A DNA stretch of 27,132 bases from Candidatus Taylorbacteria bacterium RIFCSPLOWO2_01_FULL_50_130 (GCA_001821155.1 MHSB01000054.1:1-27132); one strand, 5' to 3'; numbered from the stretch's first letter, positions 7,393-14,650 are shown. A program made the numbers and translations. The notes: generated by a model from the sequence alone, not told the origin.

Positions 7393-7875
7393 TCAAACGG
7401 ACTTTGACATTACTGCGGCAGGACCTGCTGCGGAGCTATCGGGCTGATTGTCCTGCTTCCGTTCACGCAGGTTGTCAACCAAAAAGACAAGGACGCCTGC
7501 CTTCCAATCTCTGTGAAAAAGCTCATCCAAGGAAACCAGAATCATGACCTCCGCCATAGCAACCACTGTTTCAGGGAGAGAACTTCAAATTGCACGAAGA
7601 CCAGCGTGTCTCTGTCCACAAACAGAGCAAGGACGGTTCGTCCGGCGAGATCCAGAACGATTCTCAAGGTTCAATTTTCATTCCCCTTTCAGGAAATCTG
7701 GCCCTTTCAGACGCTCCTTTGCCGACGGCGAAAGGAGACTGTCGTGAACCGTTTCAGTAATCTGTTCCAGTACTATTTCTAAGAAGGATGTGTAAAGCCA
7801 ATTACATTTATCTAAGTCGCCCCTCTTTACTTGGGTAAAGAGGAGCAAATTGGTTCGGAAAAAAATCCCTCCTGC
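7393..7875 (-). pseudogene. Possible decayed gene: one frame open except for two TGA codons
   Basis: The gap 7315-7909 has no convincing intact gene. One minus-strand frame runs from the TAA at 7876-7878 to the TGA at 7393-7395 with only two interior stops, both TGA (7678-7680 and 7585-7587). The three pieces read like protein: LEQITETVHDSLLSPSAKERLK, then NRPCSVCGQRHAGLRAI with a CxxC pair, then ETVVAMAEVMILVSLDEL and VLVFLVDNLRERKQ. The last piece has its own ATG at 7555-7557 and could be a 54-residue protein. A second minus frame (LRIVLDLAGRTVLALFVDRD) overlaps by ATGA at 7542-7545. No good start codon exists for the full frame. A non-coding or RNA role is equally possible. Confidence 0.3.
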
Positions 7876-7903
7876 TTAAGAAAGCAGCGCTCCCTTTAAT
7901 AAG
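7822..7903. repeat. Hairpins downstream of tsaE
   Basis: CCTCTTTAC-TTGG-GTAAAGAGG (7822-7843) is a perfect 9-bp stem with a 4-nt loop. It is followed by AAATCCCTCCTGC and CTCCCTTTAATAAGG words like those in the aminotransferase insert and MITE copy 5. Lying 3' of tsaE, it could end that transcript, but no T-run follows on -. Confidence 0.45.
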
Positions 7904-7909
7904 GAAGAA

Positions 7910-8368
7910 TTAAGAGAAAGAAATTTCTCGGGTTTTTTCATCTATAAATCTGAAGTTTAGCTTGCGGTGGTTTTCTGGCAGTATATCGACTACTCTGTCG
8001 GCCCACTCAACGAAGATGAGATTGCGGGGGTCAGCGAGCAGCTCGCCAAAGCAAAGATTACGGAGTTCGTCGCTGTTCTTCAACCGATACGCGTCTACGT
8101 GAATAAGATAGCGTATAGCGTTTAGCGTATAGCGTTTAGAAACAGGCAACGGGTATTGTTTGATAAGAACAAATGTCGGGCTTTGCATCGGATCAGTAAT
8201 GCCAAGCGCGCGGCCAATTGCTTGCGTGAAAGTCGTCTTACCCGAGCCAAGGTCGCCATAAAGTCCTACGACGGTAGCTTGATTGGATAATGGGGTTAGC
8301 GCGCGAATGAAATCCCGCGCGGCCGTTTGTAACTGTTCCAGAGTGTATACACTGGTCTTCACGGGCAT
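7910..8368 (-). CDS. tsaE: tRNA threonylcarbamoyladenosine biosynthesis ATPase TsaE
   Basis: A 152-residue P-loop ATPase needed with TsaB and TsaD for the t6A37 modification of ANN-decoding tRNAs. Motifs are GDLGSGKTTF (Walker A, about 38-47), SPTFVLI (about 63-69), HVDAYRL (about 89-95) and FVEWADRV (about 119-126), all in family order. Relatives have only a short loop between SPTF and the HxDxYR strand; here it is longer (SKRYTLNAIRYLI) because a 14-nt sequence is present twice. tsaB and tsaD are not in the window. Confidence 0.93.
   Translation of the reverse strand: MPVKTSVYTLEQLQTAARDFIRALTPLSNQATVVGLYGDLGSGKTTFTQAIGRALGITDPMQSPTFVLIKQYPLPVSKRYTLNAIRYLIHVDAYRLKNSDELRNLCFGELLADPRNLIFVEWADRVVDILPENHRKLNFRFIDEKTREISFS
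8111..8138. repeat. Tandem 14-nt repeat inside tsaE
   Basis: GCGTATAGCGTTTA occurs twice back to back (8111-8124 and 8125-8138), exactly. It encodes the extra loop between the SPTF and HVDAYRL motifs and keeps the frame open. Confidence 0.75.
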
Positions 8369-8398
8369 AGAATATCACAGGTATCTGCTATGTCTCTT

Positions 8399-8453
8399 GA
8401 ATAATGAATTAAGAATTCTGAATTAAGGGGGCTTGTTTTTATGCATAATTCAT
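8399..8453. repeat. TTAAGAATTC-type palindrome between tsaE and pilB
   Basis: GAATTAAGAATTCTGAATTAA is followed by a nearby ATAATTCATC half, giving inverted AT-rich words. It occupies most of the divergent gap. Confidence 0.45.
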
Positions 8454-8462
8454 CAGGAAAGG

Positions 8463-8471
8463 TGTTACAAT
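8463..8471 (+). promoter_or_regulatory. Extended -10 promoter of pilB
   Basis: TGtTACAAT (8463-8471) ends 8 nt before the ATG at 8480. A GGAGG at 8472-8476 lies between them. If transcription begins 6-8 nt after the -10 box, the GGAGG would not be in the mRNA, so either the message is leaderless or an upstream promoter exists. Confidence 0.45.
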
Positions 8472-8479
8472 GGAGGTCT

Positions 8480-10147
8480 ATGGTGATATTTTACGACGAA
8501 AAAAAACAGAGAGAATTTGACGAGTTAAAACAGCAGGAAGAAGAAGAGCTTATCAAATTCCTCGCACAAAAACACGGACTGCCATATGTAAGTCTCGCGA
8601 CCATCTCCATAGAGAACGATGCGCTTCGACTTATCCCTGAAGAGAAAGCCCGTGCTTCCAAAATTGCCCCGTTTGCGATTAATGGCAAAAAAGTCAGCAC
8701 CGCTATTTTCACGCCCAATACCGCAGAAGTGCAAAAGGCGCTCAAAGAACTAAGAGAGGCGGGATATCAAGTGGAGTTGTACATGGCTTCCACGAAAAGT
8801 CTGCAAAAGGCGTGGGGACACTACCCCGAAATCACGCGCGAGGAGGAAATCTACGCCGGTACGGTGGATGTGAGCGTGAACGCGGTGAGGGAAGCGGCAG
8901 AGAACACCAAACATCTGCGAGCGGTTGTTCCTGAAATAAACGCGGTTATCGCTTCCAAAACGCAAAACCGCATTTCGCGCATCGTTGAAGTTGTTCTTGG
9001 GGCGGCGATCGCGCTTGATGCCTCCGACGTCCACATTGAACCGGAAGAGAAACACGCGCGCCTTCGTTTCCGTCTGGATGGCATTCTACAGGATGTTACG
9101 TTTTTTGATATGGCCACCTACGGCATGACGAACTCCCGCATCAAGATTCTCTCCAGACTGAAACTCAATCTCAAAAATCAGGCGCAAGATGGGCGCTTCA
9201 GCGTTGACTTGGGGTACACAAAGTTTGAAGTGCGCGTTTCGGTTATCCCCGGCTCCTACGGAGAATCAGTTGTGCTTCGTCTGCTTGACCCAAAATCAAT
9301 CTCGGCGTCGCTTGAAGATCTTGGCATGCATACAATACTCCTCGCGGCGGTAAAAAAAGAAATCGCCAAACCGAACGGCATGATTCTGACGACCGGTCCC
9401 ACTGGAAGCGGCAAGACAACGACGCTCTATGCCTTCCTGCGCAAAGTGCATGTGCCCGGCGTAAAAATCATTACCATAGAGGACCCGGTGGAATATCACT
9501 TGGAAGGCATCACGCAAACCCAAGTGGACACGGAAAAACAGTATACCTTCGCAAACGGCCTCCGGTCCGCCATGCGACAAGACCCTGATGTCATCATGAT
9601 AGGCGAAATCAGGGATGAAGAAACCGCTGGAATCGCCATCAACGCGTCTCTTACAGGGCATTTGGTCTTCTCCACACTTCACACCAACAATGCCGCCGGT
9701 TCCTTTCCGCGCCTCATTGATCTTGGCGTAGACCCAAAAACAATCGCATCGGCGATTACCATCGCGATGGCGCAACGACTTGTCCGAAAATTGTGCCAAG
9801 TCTGCAAGGAAGAAAGGCCAATTCCAGAAGCAGACCAAAAACGCATTGGATCAGTTCTTAAAACGATGCCAAAGGCCGTTTCTATTCCTCAAGAAAAGAA
9901 ATATTGGATCGCGAAAGGGTGCGATAAGTGCAATAATATCGGTTACACGGGCCGCACCGGCGTGTTTGAGGGAATTCTTGTTGACCGCGAAATAGAAAAA
10001 ATCGCCCGAGAGAATCCAAGCGAGCGCGAAATCGCGGCGACCGCGGCTTCGCAAGGCATTCCCACCATGCAACAGGACGGGGTCCTGAAAGTTCTTATGG
10101 GAATCACGTCTCTGCAGGAACTTGAGCGCGTTGTGAATCTTGAATAA
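8480..10147 (+). CDS. pilB: Type IV pilus assembly ATPase PilB (GspE/PulE family)
   Basis: A 555-residue secretion ATPase that powers pilin polymerisation at the cytoplasmic membrane. The N-terminal MshEN/T2SSE-N-like region is about 25-115. The ATPase core has Walker A GPTGSGKT (306-313), the Asp box IEDPVEYHLEGITQTQV (about 333-349), Walker B DVIMIGEIRDEETA (about 370-383) and the His box LTGHLVFSTLHTNNA (about 391-405). A zinc site of the PilB/GspE type is present: CQVC (439-442) and CDKC (481-484). The ATG at 8480 is chosen for the GGAGG and -10 context; GTG at 8483 is an alternative giving better GGAGG spacing. No other pilus genes follow it directly; the pilin-like gene at the right edge of the window is far away. 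Confidence 0.95.
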   Translation: MVIFYDEKKQREFDELKQQEEEELIKFLAQKHGLPYVSLATISIENDALRLIPEEKARASKIAPFAINGKKVSTAIFTPNTAEVQKALKELREAGYQVELYMASTKSLQKAWGHYPEITREEEIYAGTVDVSVNAVREAAENTKHLRAVVPEINAVIASKTQNRISRIVEVVLGAAIALDASDVHIEPEEKHARLRFRLDGILQDVTFFDMATYGMTNSRIKILSRLKLNLKNQAQDGRFSVDLGYTKFEVRVSVIPGSYGESVVLRLLDPKSISASLEDLGMHTILLAAVKKEIAKPNGMILTTGPTGSGKTTTLYAFLRKVHVPGVKIITIEDPVEYHLEGITQTQVDTEKQYTFANGLRSAMRQDPDVIMIGEIRDEETAGIAINASLTGHLVFSTLHTNNAAGSFPRLIDLGVDPKTIASAITIAMAQRLVRKLCQVCKEERPIPEADQKRIGSVLKTMPKAVSIPQEKKYWIAKGCDKCNNIGYTGRTGVFEGILVDREIEKIARENPSEREIAATAASQGIPTMQQDGVLKVLMGITSLQELERVVNLE

Positions 10148-10360
10148 TCACTGTAACGGTAACTGGTAACTGAATAACTGGTACGGAAAATCTCTTGTCT
10201 GAAGTTCCAGTCACTTGTTATAAGTTTCAGTACCAGTCCTGCTGGATTGACTCTTTCTTTTTTGAATGCCGCGGTGCGTTGTTAACATTGCGTGCACTGG
10301 TGCGGCGCGTAGTATGGAAGCAAAAGAGCGTTTGCGCTTCTGCCGCCGCTGGTCAGAAAA

Positions 10361-10534
10361 GTTCCGAATGGAAATCTCTAAGCGATCAAACTTTTAATAC
10401 GTGTACCAAAAGTTAACATGAGGCCTGAGGGGTGCTCCAGAGCGACTCGCGAAGCGAATGTCCAAAACATCCTCGGTCACCTGTTTGAAATCCGCTCGAA
10501 GCGGACCGGTCGCCTAGAGATTTCTATTCAGAAC
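10361..10534. repeat. 174-bp inverted-repeat unit, possible structured RNA
   Basis: The arms 10361-10384 and 10511-10534 are complementary over 24 positions with three differences, one of which would be a G-U wobble in RNA. The interior has two small hairpins (TCGCGAAGCGA and CCGCTCGAAGCGG). A closing stem enclosing about 126 nt would suit a small RNA of the 6S size class, but I see no 6S, SRP or RNase P signature. A palindromic mobile unit is the alternative. Confidence 0.35.
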
Positions 10535-10743
10535 AGTGTATGTTTCCTATTTCCTCCGCAAACATGGCACAACCGCCGATCTCCGAAAGGAGTGCCTCTG
10601 TCAAACAAAAAGGAAGTGCACACTCCCCTATCGCCGATAGTGTAGCATACAAGGAGTAGACTGTCAATTTGACCTCGCGCTCTCGGACGATTTCTTTCGG
10701 TCTTGAAACGGCTACACCGCTTCGTCTTTTGGCGTGTCGCGCG

Positions 10744-10772
10744 TTGTGTATTCGCCCATAAAGTCGTACAAT
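10744..10772 (+). promoter_or_regulatory. Promoter of ruvB, leaderless type
   Basis: TTGTGT (10744-10749), a 17-nt spacer and TACAAT (10767-10772). The -10 box ends 8 nt before the ATG at 10781 and no ribosome-binding site is present. Confidence 0.5.
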
Positions 10773-10780
10773 TAGACGAT

Positions 10781-11917
10781 ATGCGGAAGAAAATGCCGAA
10801 GCAAAAGGAAAAACCGCCCGACCTCTCTCTCCGAAATGACTTGTTTTTGGACCAAGCTCTCCGCCCGTCTGAGTGGGATGATTATATTGGACAAGAAAAC
10901 ACAAAGGAGAACCTCAAAATTCTCCTTCTCGCGGCCAAGGAGCGCAAACACTCGCCGGAACATCTTCTCTTTTACGGACCGCCGGGACTTGGAAAAACGA
11001 CGCTCGCGCATCTTATCGCCAAAGAAATAAACGCGCAGATTAAAATTACCTCCGGCCCCGCTATCGAGCGTATCGGCGATCTTGCCTCAATTCTCACCAA
11101 CCTTTCATCCGGCGACATACTTTTTATAGACGAGGCGCACCGGCTGTCAAAGCAAGTTGAGGAAATTCTCTACCCCGCCATGGAATCAGGCCGGCTCGAC
11201 ATCATCATCGGCAAGGGCCCCTCTGCTCGGACGGTACAGTTGGACTTGCCTCCGTTCACACTCATTGCGGCCACGACGCGCATTTCACTGCTTTCTTCCC
11301 CGCTCCGTTCCCGATTCAGTGGCGGTATGTTCCGTTTGGAGTACTATACGAAAGAAGAAATTGAAAGAATTCTCCGCCGTTCGGCGAATATCCTCGGCAT
11401 TAAACCGGAAGAGGGAGCGCTGCGCGAAGTCGCGACGCGCAGTCGTTTTACGCCCCGCACCGCCAATTATCTCCTCAAGCGAGCGCGTGATTTCGCGCAG
11501 GTTCACCCGAACAAAAATTTCAACGCGGATAATACCTCTGCTTCAGAAAGGATTGCCAAAACAGTTCGCGGAGTTCGCGGAGAAGGCAGTGATTCCGAAA
11601 CTTTTACGCGGGTAAAGCAATCGCTCATACTAACCAAGGATTCCGTGCTGGGCGCCCTGAAGCTCTTGGGGGTGGATGAACTGGGGCTTCATCCATCTGA
11701 CCGCGCGCTCCTTACCGTGCTTATAGAAAAATTCGGCGGCGGCCCGGTAGGGCTCAACACGCTTGGCGCGGCTCTTTCTGAAGAAGAGTCAACGATTGAG
11801 GAGGTGCACGAGCCTTATCTTATCCGGCTAGGCCTTCTCGAGCGTACGCCCCGCGGCCGGCGCGTGACGCCGGAGGCTTTCTCGCATGTGCAGGGATTTA
11901 AGCAGACGCTGCTATAA
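10781..11917 (+). CDS. ruvB: Holliday junction DNA helicase RuvB
   Basis: A 378-residue AAA+ motor for branch migration. Walker A is GPPGLGKT (66-73), Walker B ILFIDEAHRL (113-122), sensor 1 LIAATT (161-166), and the arginine-finger segment SPLRSRF (173-179). The C-terminal winged helix has LGVDELGL (296-303), GGGPVGLNTLGAAL and PYLIRLGLLERTPRGR. Relatives are about 330-350 residues. The excess is mainly an insert of about 40 residues (about 242-284, HPNKNFNADNTSASERIAKT..RVKQS) between AAA+ lid helix RARDFAQV and the LTKDSVLGAL helix. The insert DNA contains a GTTCGCGGA direct repeat. The promoter context sets the start at 10781; ATG 10793 is an alternative. It probably forms an operon with yebC. 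Confidence 0.95.
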   Translation: MRKKMPKQKEKPPDLSLRNDLFLDQALRPSEWDDYIGQENTKENLKILLLAAKERKHSPEHLLFYGPPGLGKTTLAHLIAKEINAQIKITSGPAIERIGDLASILTNLSSGDILFIDEAHRLSKQVEEILYPAMESGRLDIIIGKGPSARTVQLDLPPFTLIAATTRISLLSSPLRSRFSGGMFRLEYYTKEEIERILRRSANILGIKPEEGALREVATRSRFTPRTANYLLKRARDFAQVHPNKNFNADNTSASERIAKTVRGVRGEGSDSETFTRVKQSLILTKDSVLGALKLLGVDELGLHPSDRALLTVLIEKFGGGPVGLNTLGAALSEEESTIEEVHEPYLIRLGLLERTPRGRRVTPEAFSHVQGFKQTLL

Positions 11918-11952
11918 CGAACGTTTCTACTAATAGAAAAATTGGAAAATAT

Positions 11953-12486
11953 ATGTCAGGCCATAATAAGTGGAGCCAGATAAAATTGAAAAAAGGTAAG
12001 ACTGACGCGAAAAGAAGTCAGATTTTTTCAAAGTACGCAAAACTCATCGCCAATGAAGCGAGAGCCGCCAAGGGAAATCGGGACGCGCCGGCGCTTCGCG
12101 CGGCAATAGAGCGCGCGAGGAAGGAAAATATGCCGAGCGACAACATTGAACGCGCGATAAAAAAGGCGGGGGAAGGCAGTGGCTCCCTTGAGGCTGTCAT
12201 GTACGAAGGATACGGACCGGGCGGTGTTGCCTTGCTTATCGAGGCGCTTACCGACAGCAGGAATCGGGCGGCGGGAGGGATAAAGCACTTGCTTGCAGAA
12301 TATGGCGGAAATCTTGCCTCCCCCGGCGCCGCTCTATGGGCGTTCCGGAAAGAACCAACGACTAACCGCTATCAACCGACAACAACAACCCCGCTTTCGG
12401 GCGAAGATTTGGAAAAGCTGGACAAGCTTGTTGAAACGCTCGAGGCGAATGAGGACGTGCAGGAAGTTATAACCAACGCCGAATAA
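11953..12486 (+). CDS. yebC: YebC/PmpR-family protein, missing a domain
   Basis: The N-terminal domain is classical: MSGHNKWSQIKLKKGKTDAKRSQIFSKYAKLI, then MPSDNIERAIKKAGEG, YEGYGPGGVALLIEALTDSRNRA, and the GAALWAF strand (about 125-131, family GSVAWMF). Normal members have about 240-250 residues; this one has 177. After WAFRKE it passes through PTTNRYQPTTTT and joins the family C-terminus (LEKLDKLVETLEANEDVQEVITNAE), so about 70 residues forming domain 3 are absent. YebC proteins are DNA-binding regulators or translation factors acting on stalled ribosomes; whether this form works is unknown. It starts 36 nt after ruvB, with ruvC following. Confidence 0.88.
   Translation: MSGHNKWSQIKLKKGKTDAKRSQIFSKYAKLIANEARAAKGNRDAPALRAAIERARKENMPSDNIERAIKKAGEGSGSLEAVMYEGYGPGGVALLIEALTDSRNRAAGGIKHLLAEYGGNLASPGAALWAFRKEPTTNRYQPTTTTPLSGEDLEKLDKLVETLEANEDVQEVITNAE
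12353..12390. repeat. Low-complexity ACC/AAC tract inside yebC
   Basis: The tract is built of AACGACTAACCGCTATC and CAACCGACAACAACAACC words and encodes PTTNRYQPTTTT at the point where a domain is missing. CAACCGACAAC is shared with the polA tract. Confidence 0.6.
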
Positions 12487-12489
12487 ATA

Positions 12490-12590
12490 ATTGGAACCGT
12501 AACAAGTAACTGGAACTGGCACAGTGGGCATATTTTTGTATATTCTTTCTGTGGTTACATGTCCCGGTTACTCGTTACCGTGATAAGTTA
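12490..12590. repeat. GTAACTGG-type palindrome between yebC and ruvC
   Basis: Left arm words GGAACCGTAACAAGTAACTG face right arm words GGTTACATGTCCCGGTTACT, around an AT-rich core. It fills the whole 111-nt gap. Confidence 0.5.
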
Positions 12591-12597
12591 ATTACCT

Positions 12598-13095
12598 ATG
12601 CGCGTACTTGCGATAGACCCCGGTTACAACCGTCTTGGTGTCGCCGTACTTGAGAAGCTCCCTGGACAGAAAGAGATGCTTCTGTACTCCGCTTGCGTTC
12701 AAACAGCGAAAGAGCTCTCGCACGCGAATCGGCTGCTTAACATCGCTACTGCAATAAGAAAAGTGGCGGATGAATTCAAGCCCGAGGCGGTCGCTCTTGA
12801 GACGTTGTTTTTCACAACAAATCGAAAAACGGCCATATCTGTCGCCGAAGCGCGCGGAGCCATTCTGGTCGAAGCGGCAAGAGCGCAACTTCCGATACAT
12901 GAATACACGCCGCTTCAGATAAAGGTTGCGGTCACTGGCTACGGGAAAAGCGACAAGAGGCAGGTAACGCAGATGATAAAGAAATTAATTGCCCTTCCCG
13001 AGAAAAAGCGGTTTGACGATGAATACGACGCGATTGCGGTGGGACTTACGTGCCTTGCGTCAGAACGTGCCGGCACAAATAACTGGAACAAGTAA
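12598..13095 (+). CDS. ruvC: Crossover junction endodeoxyribonuclease RuvC
   Basis: A 165-residue RNase H-fold resolvase that cuts Holliday junctions in the RuvABC complex. All four acidic catalytic positions are visible: D7 (AIDPGYNRLG), E68 (ALETLFF), D141 and D144 (FDDEYDAIAVGL). TTNRKTAISVAEARGAIL and YTPLQIKVAVTGYGKSDKRQV are also typical. Length is as expected (about 165-175). The family usually has ruvC, ruvA and ruvB together; here yebC-ruvC follow ruvB while ruvA is distant. The start ATG directly follows the palindromic tract. Confidence 0.96.
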   Translation: MRVLAIDPGYNRLGVAVLEKLPGQKEMLLYSACVQTAKELSHANRLLNIATAIRKVADEFKPEAVALETLFFTTNRKTAISVAEARGAILVEAARAQLPIHEYTPLQIKVAVTGYGKSDKRQVTQMIKKLIALPEKKRFDDEYDAIAVGLTCLASERAGTNNWNK

Positions 13096-13170
13096 TTGGA
13101 ACCATGGAGATTCGCCTTCTTCCATGTTCCCATTCCAGTAACAAGTTCCAGTTACCTGTTCCAGTTGGCT
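13076..13170. repeat. GTAACTGG-type palindrome at the 3' end of ruvC
   Basis: Left arm AATAACTGGAACAAGTAATT, which includes the last ruvC codons (NNWNK), faces right arm words TTCCAGTAACAAGTTCCAGT. The arm therefore overlaps the coding end of ruvC. Confidence 0.5.
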
Positions 13171-13260
13171 ATCCACAGCTTCGGTTGCTTGCAAAATTTT
13201 ACGGTATTGATACAAATGACCCCAGCGATAAGAAGTGCCTAATGAAGTTTACCAATCACA

Positions 13261-13299
13261 AAGTTCACCGAAATGGCGGTGGTCCTATAAGGTGAACTT
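13261..13299. repeat. Inverted repeat before the acidic mini-ORF
   Basis: AAGTTCACC (13261-13269) and its exact complement (13291-13299) enclose 21 nt. It ends 8 nt before the ATG at 13308 and could mask or present that start. Confidence 0.4.
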
Positions 13300-13307
13300 C
13301 CGGAGAA

Positions 13308-13421
13308 ATGGATGAAGACACCGTTACCCCGGGAGCGGAAGAAGGAACGGCAGGAGAAGAGGAAAAGGAACTTGACCCGGATATGCTTGAGGATACCTTC
13401 GACGACGTAGACCCGCTCTAG
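13308..13421 (+). CDS. Small, strongly acidic 37-residue protein
   Basis: ATG at 13308 opens a 37-codon frame: MDEDTVTPGAEEGTAGEEEK, then ELDPDMLEDTFDDVDPL and TAG. About 15 residues are Asp or Glu and only one is basic. GTP-rich disorder at the start and an ELDPDMLEDTF helix-like motif suggest a real peptide rather than a random frame. A strong terminator begins directly after the stop, which supports expression. I do not recognise a function; an acidic peptide could bind RNA-binding or ribosomal proteins. It converges on tyrS. Confidence 0.5.
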   Translation: MDEDTVTPGAEEGTAGEEEKELDPDMLEDTFDDVDPL

Positions 13422-13452
13422 AAAAATCACCGGCCGATGCCGGCGATTTTTC
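13422..13452. terminator. Bidirectional rho-independent terminator
   Basis: AAAAATCaCCGGC-CGAT-GCCGGcGATTTTT is a GC-rich stem with an A-run on one side and a T-run on the other. It lies exactly between the convergent mini-ORF (+) and tyrS (-) and would serve both. Confidence 0.85.
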
Positions 13453-14643
13453 TTATTGTATTCTGACAAACCGGCGTTTCCCTATGCGATATCTCCCCGC
13501 AACCGCAACGTTGAGGAAATCTTCTCCCATTTTAGCGCCTCCATCCAGATTGATGACTGCTCCTTCGCCAAGCAGGCGGCGAAGCTCGCTTTTGGAAGCA
13601 ATGACGTCTTTCTCTATAAGCGCATCCGAGACACTCTGCCCCGACAGACGCACCTCTATGAATTCCTGCGGTTTTCCTTCCTGAAAGGTTTTCACGAAAC
13701 TCTCTTCCGCCTTTCGAACTTTTTCTTCACTATGACAAAGCGCGACAATTTCGCGGGCTAGGCGCATTTTAGATTCCTTTGGATTCGCTCCCGCTTCAAG
13801 TTTCTGCCGTACCGAAACAATCTCCGCGACCGGAACAAGAGTGCATAGTTCAAAACCCGGGAGTATCATGGCGTCTGACCAGCTCATGACTTTGCCGTAG
13901 ATATCAGTCGGAGCGTCTTCGAGCGTTACCATGTTGCCTTCTGTCTTTCCCATTTTCTTCCCCGAGGAAGGGTCCACAAGCAATTTCATTGCCATGACAA
14001 ATTTTTCCTTGTTTTTCATCTTTCGCATCAGTGTCCGGCCGGCAAGCATGTTGAATGTTTGGTCATTCCCTCCGATTTGGATGTCTACGTCCATAATAAC
14101 GGCGTCATAGGCTTGAAACACGGGATAGAGAAGTTCGTTCGCGCGCACTTCCTTGCCGTGCTTAAGCCGTTCTTGGAACATGTCGCGCTCTAAGAGTTGC
14201 GACACGGTGAAATGCGCCGCAAGATTCAGTACGTCCTTCGGTTTCAGTTTATTGCTCCACTGCTCGTTGTTCAAAAACCTGACGTTGGTTTTCTTCAAAT
14301 CAAGAATCTTTCCGATGAGTTTTTTGTAATTGGCGGCATTTTTTTTAATTTGCTCGGAAGCGAGCGGCTGCCGCGCGGCCAGTTTATCCGTCGGGTCGCC
14401 GATCTGCGCGGTGAAGCCGCCGTACAAGATGATGATTTCGTGTCCGAGGTTCTGAAACATTCGCAGCTTCAGGAGATTGAGTGCGTGTCCGAGGTGGAGA
14501 GTGTTCCCTGTCGGGTCAATGCCGTAATAAATGGAAAGCATATCGCCGCTTTTGAGCCGCGCCTCAAGCGCCTCTTGAGACGGATATATCCTCTCCACGC
14601 CCCGTGTGAGGAGCTCCTGTATGTCGGTGTCATCGACAATCAT
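13453..14643 (-). CDS. tyrS: Tyrosyl-tRNA synthetase
   Basis: A 396-residue class I synthetase that charges tRNA-Tyr. The HIGH-type motif is HLGH (50-53) within YYGIDPTGNTLHLGH. DVDIQIGGNDQTFNM (about 185-199) is the binding-site helix. The KMSKS-type loop is KMGKT (230-234), a tolerated variant in bacterial-type TyrRS of the TyrZ-like long group. An S4 RNA-binding domain closes the protein (about 330-396). An upstream in-frame start would add 60 low-complexity residues read from the inverted repeat at 14720-14788, so the ATG at 14641-14643 is preferred. Confidence 0.95.
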   Translation of the reverse strand: MIVDDTDIQELLTRGVERIYPSQEALEARLKSGDMLSIYYGIDPTGNTLHLGHALNLLKLRMFQNLGHEIIILYGGFTAQIGDPTDKLAARQPLASEQIKKNAANYKKLIGKILDLKKTNVRFLNNEQWSNKLKPKDVLNLAAHFTVSQLLERDMFQERLKHGKEVRANELLYPVFQAYDAVIMDVDIQIGGNDQTFNMLAGRTLMRKMKNKEKFVMAMKLLVDPSSGKKMGKTEGNMVTLEDAPTDIYGKVMSWSDAMILPGFELCTLVPVAEIVSVRQKLEAGANPKESKMRLAREIVALCHSEEKVRKAEESFVKTFQEGKPQEFIEVRLSGQSVSDALIEKDVIASKSELRRLLGEGAVINLDGGAKMGEDFLNVAVAGRYRIGKRRFVRIQ

Positions 14644-14650
14644 CTTTTGT

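Larger units (their letters stand above)
10148..10780. other. 633-nt gap between pilB and ruvB, repeat-rich
   Basis: No convincing gene is seen on either strand. 10150-10242 is a GTAACTGG-type palindrome (TAACTGGTAC against GTACCAGT words). 10361-10534 is a long inverted repeat, listed separately. CTATCG-CC-GATAG around 10629-10641 is a small hairpin. The ruvB promoter occupies the end. Confidence 0.5.

Noticed and set aside
7513..7782. 89-codon ORF on + between the NYN gene and tsaE
   Set aside because: Rich in Arg, Asn, Cys and Ser with no recognisable motif; it is antisense to the more protein-like minus frame.
10195..10645. Two ORFs of 73-75 codons in the pilB-ruvB gap
   Set aside because: They read through palindromic repeats and the inverted-repeat unit, and have no start signals or protein-like sequence.
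13104..13295. 63-codon ORF after ruvC
   Set aside because: It translates the GTAACTGG palindrome (NKFQLPVPVG) and has no supporting signals.
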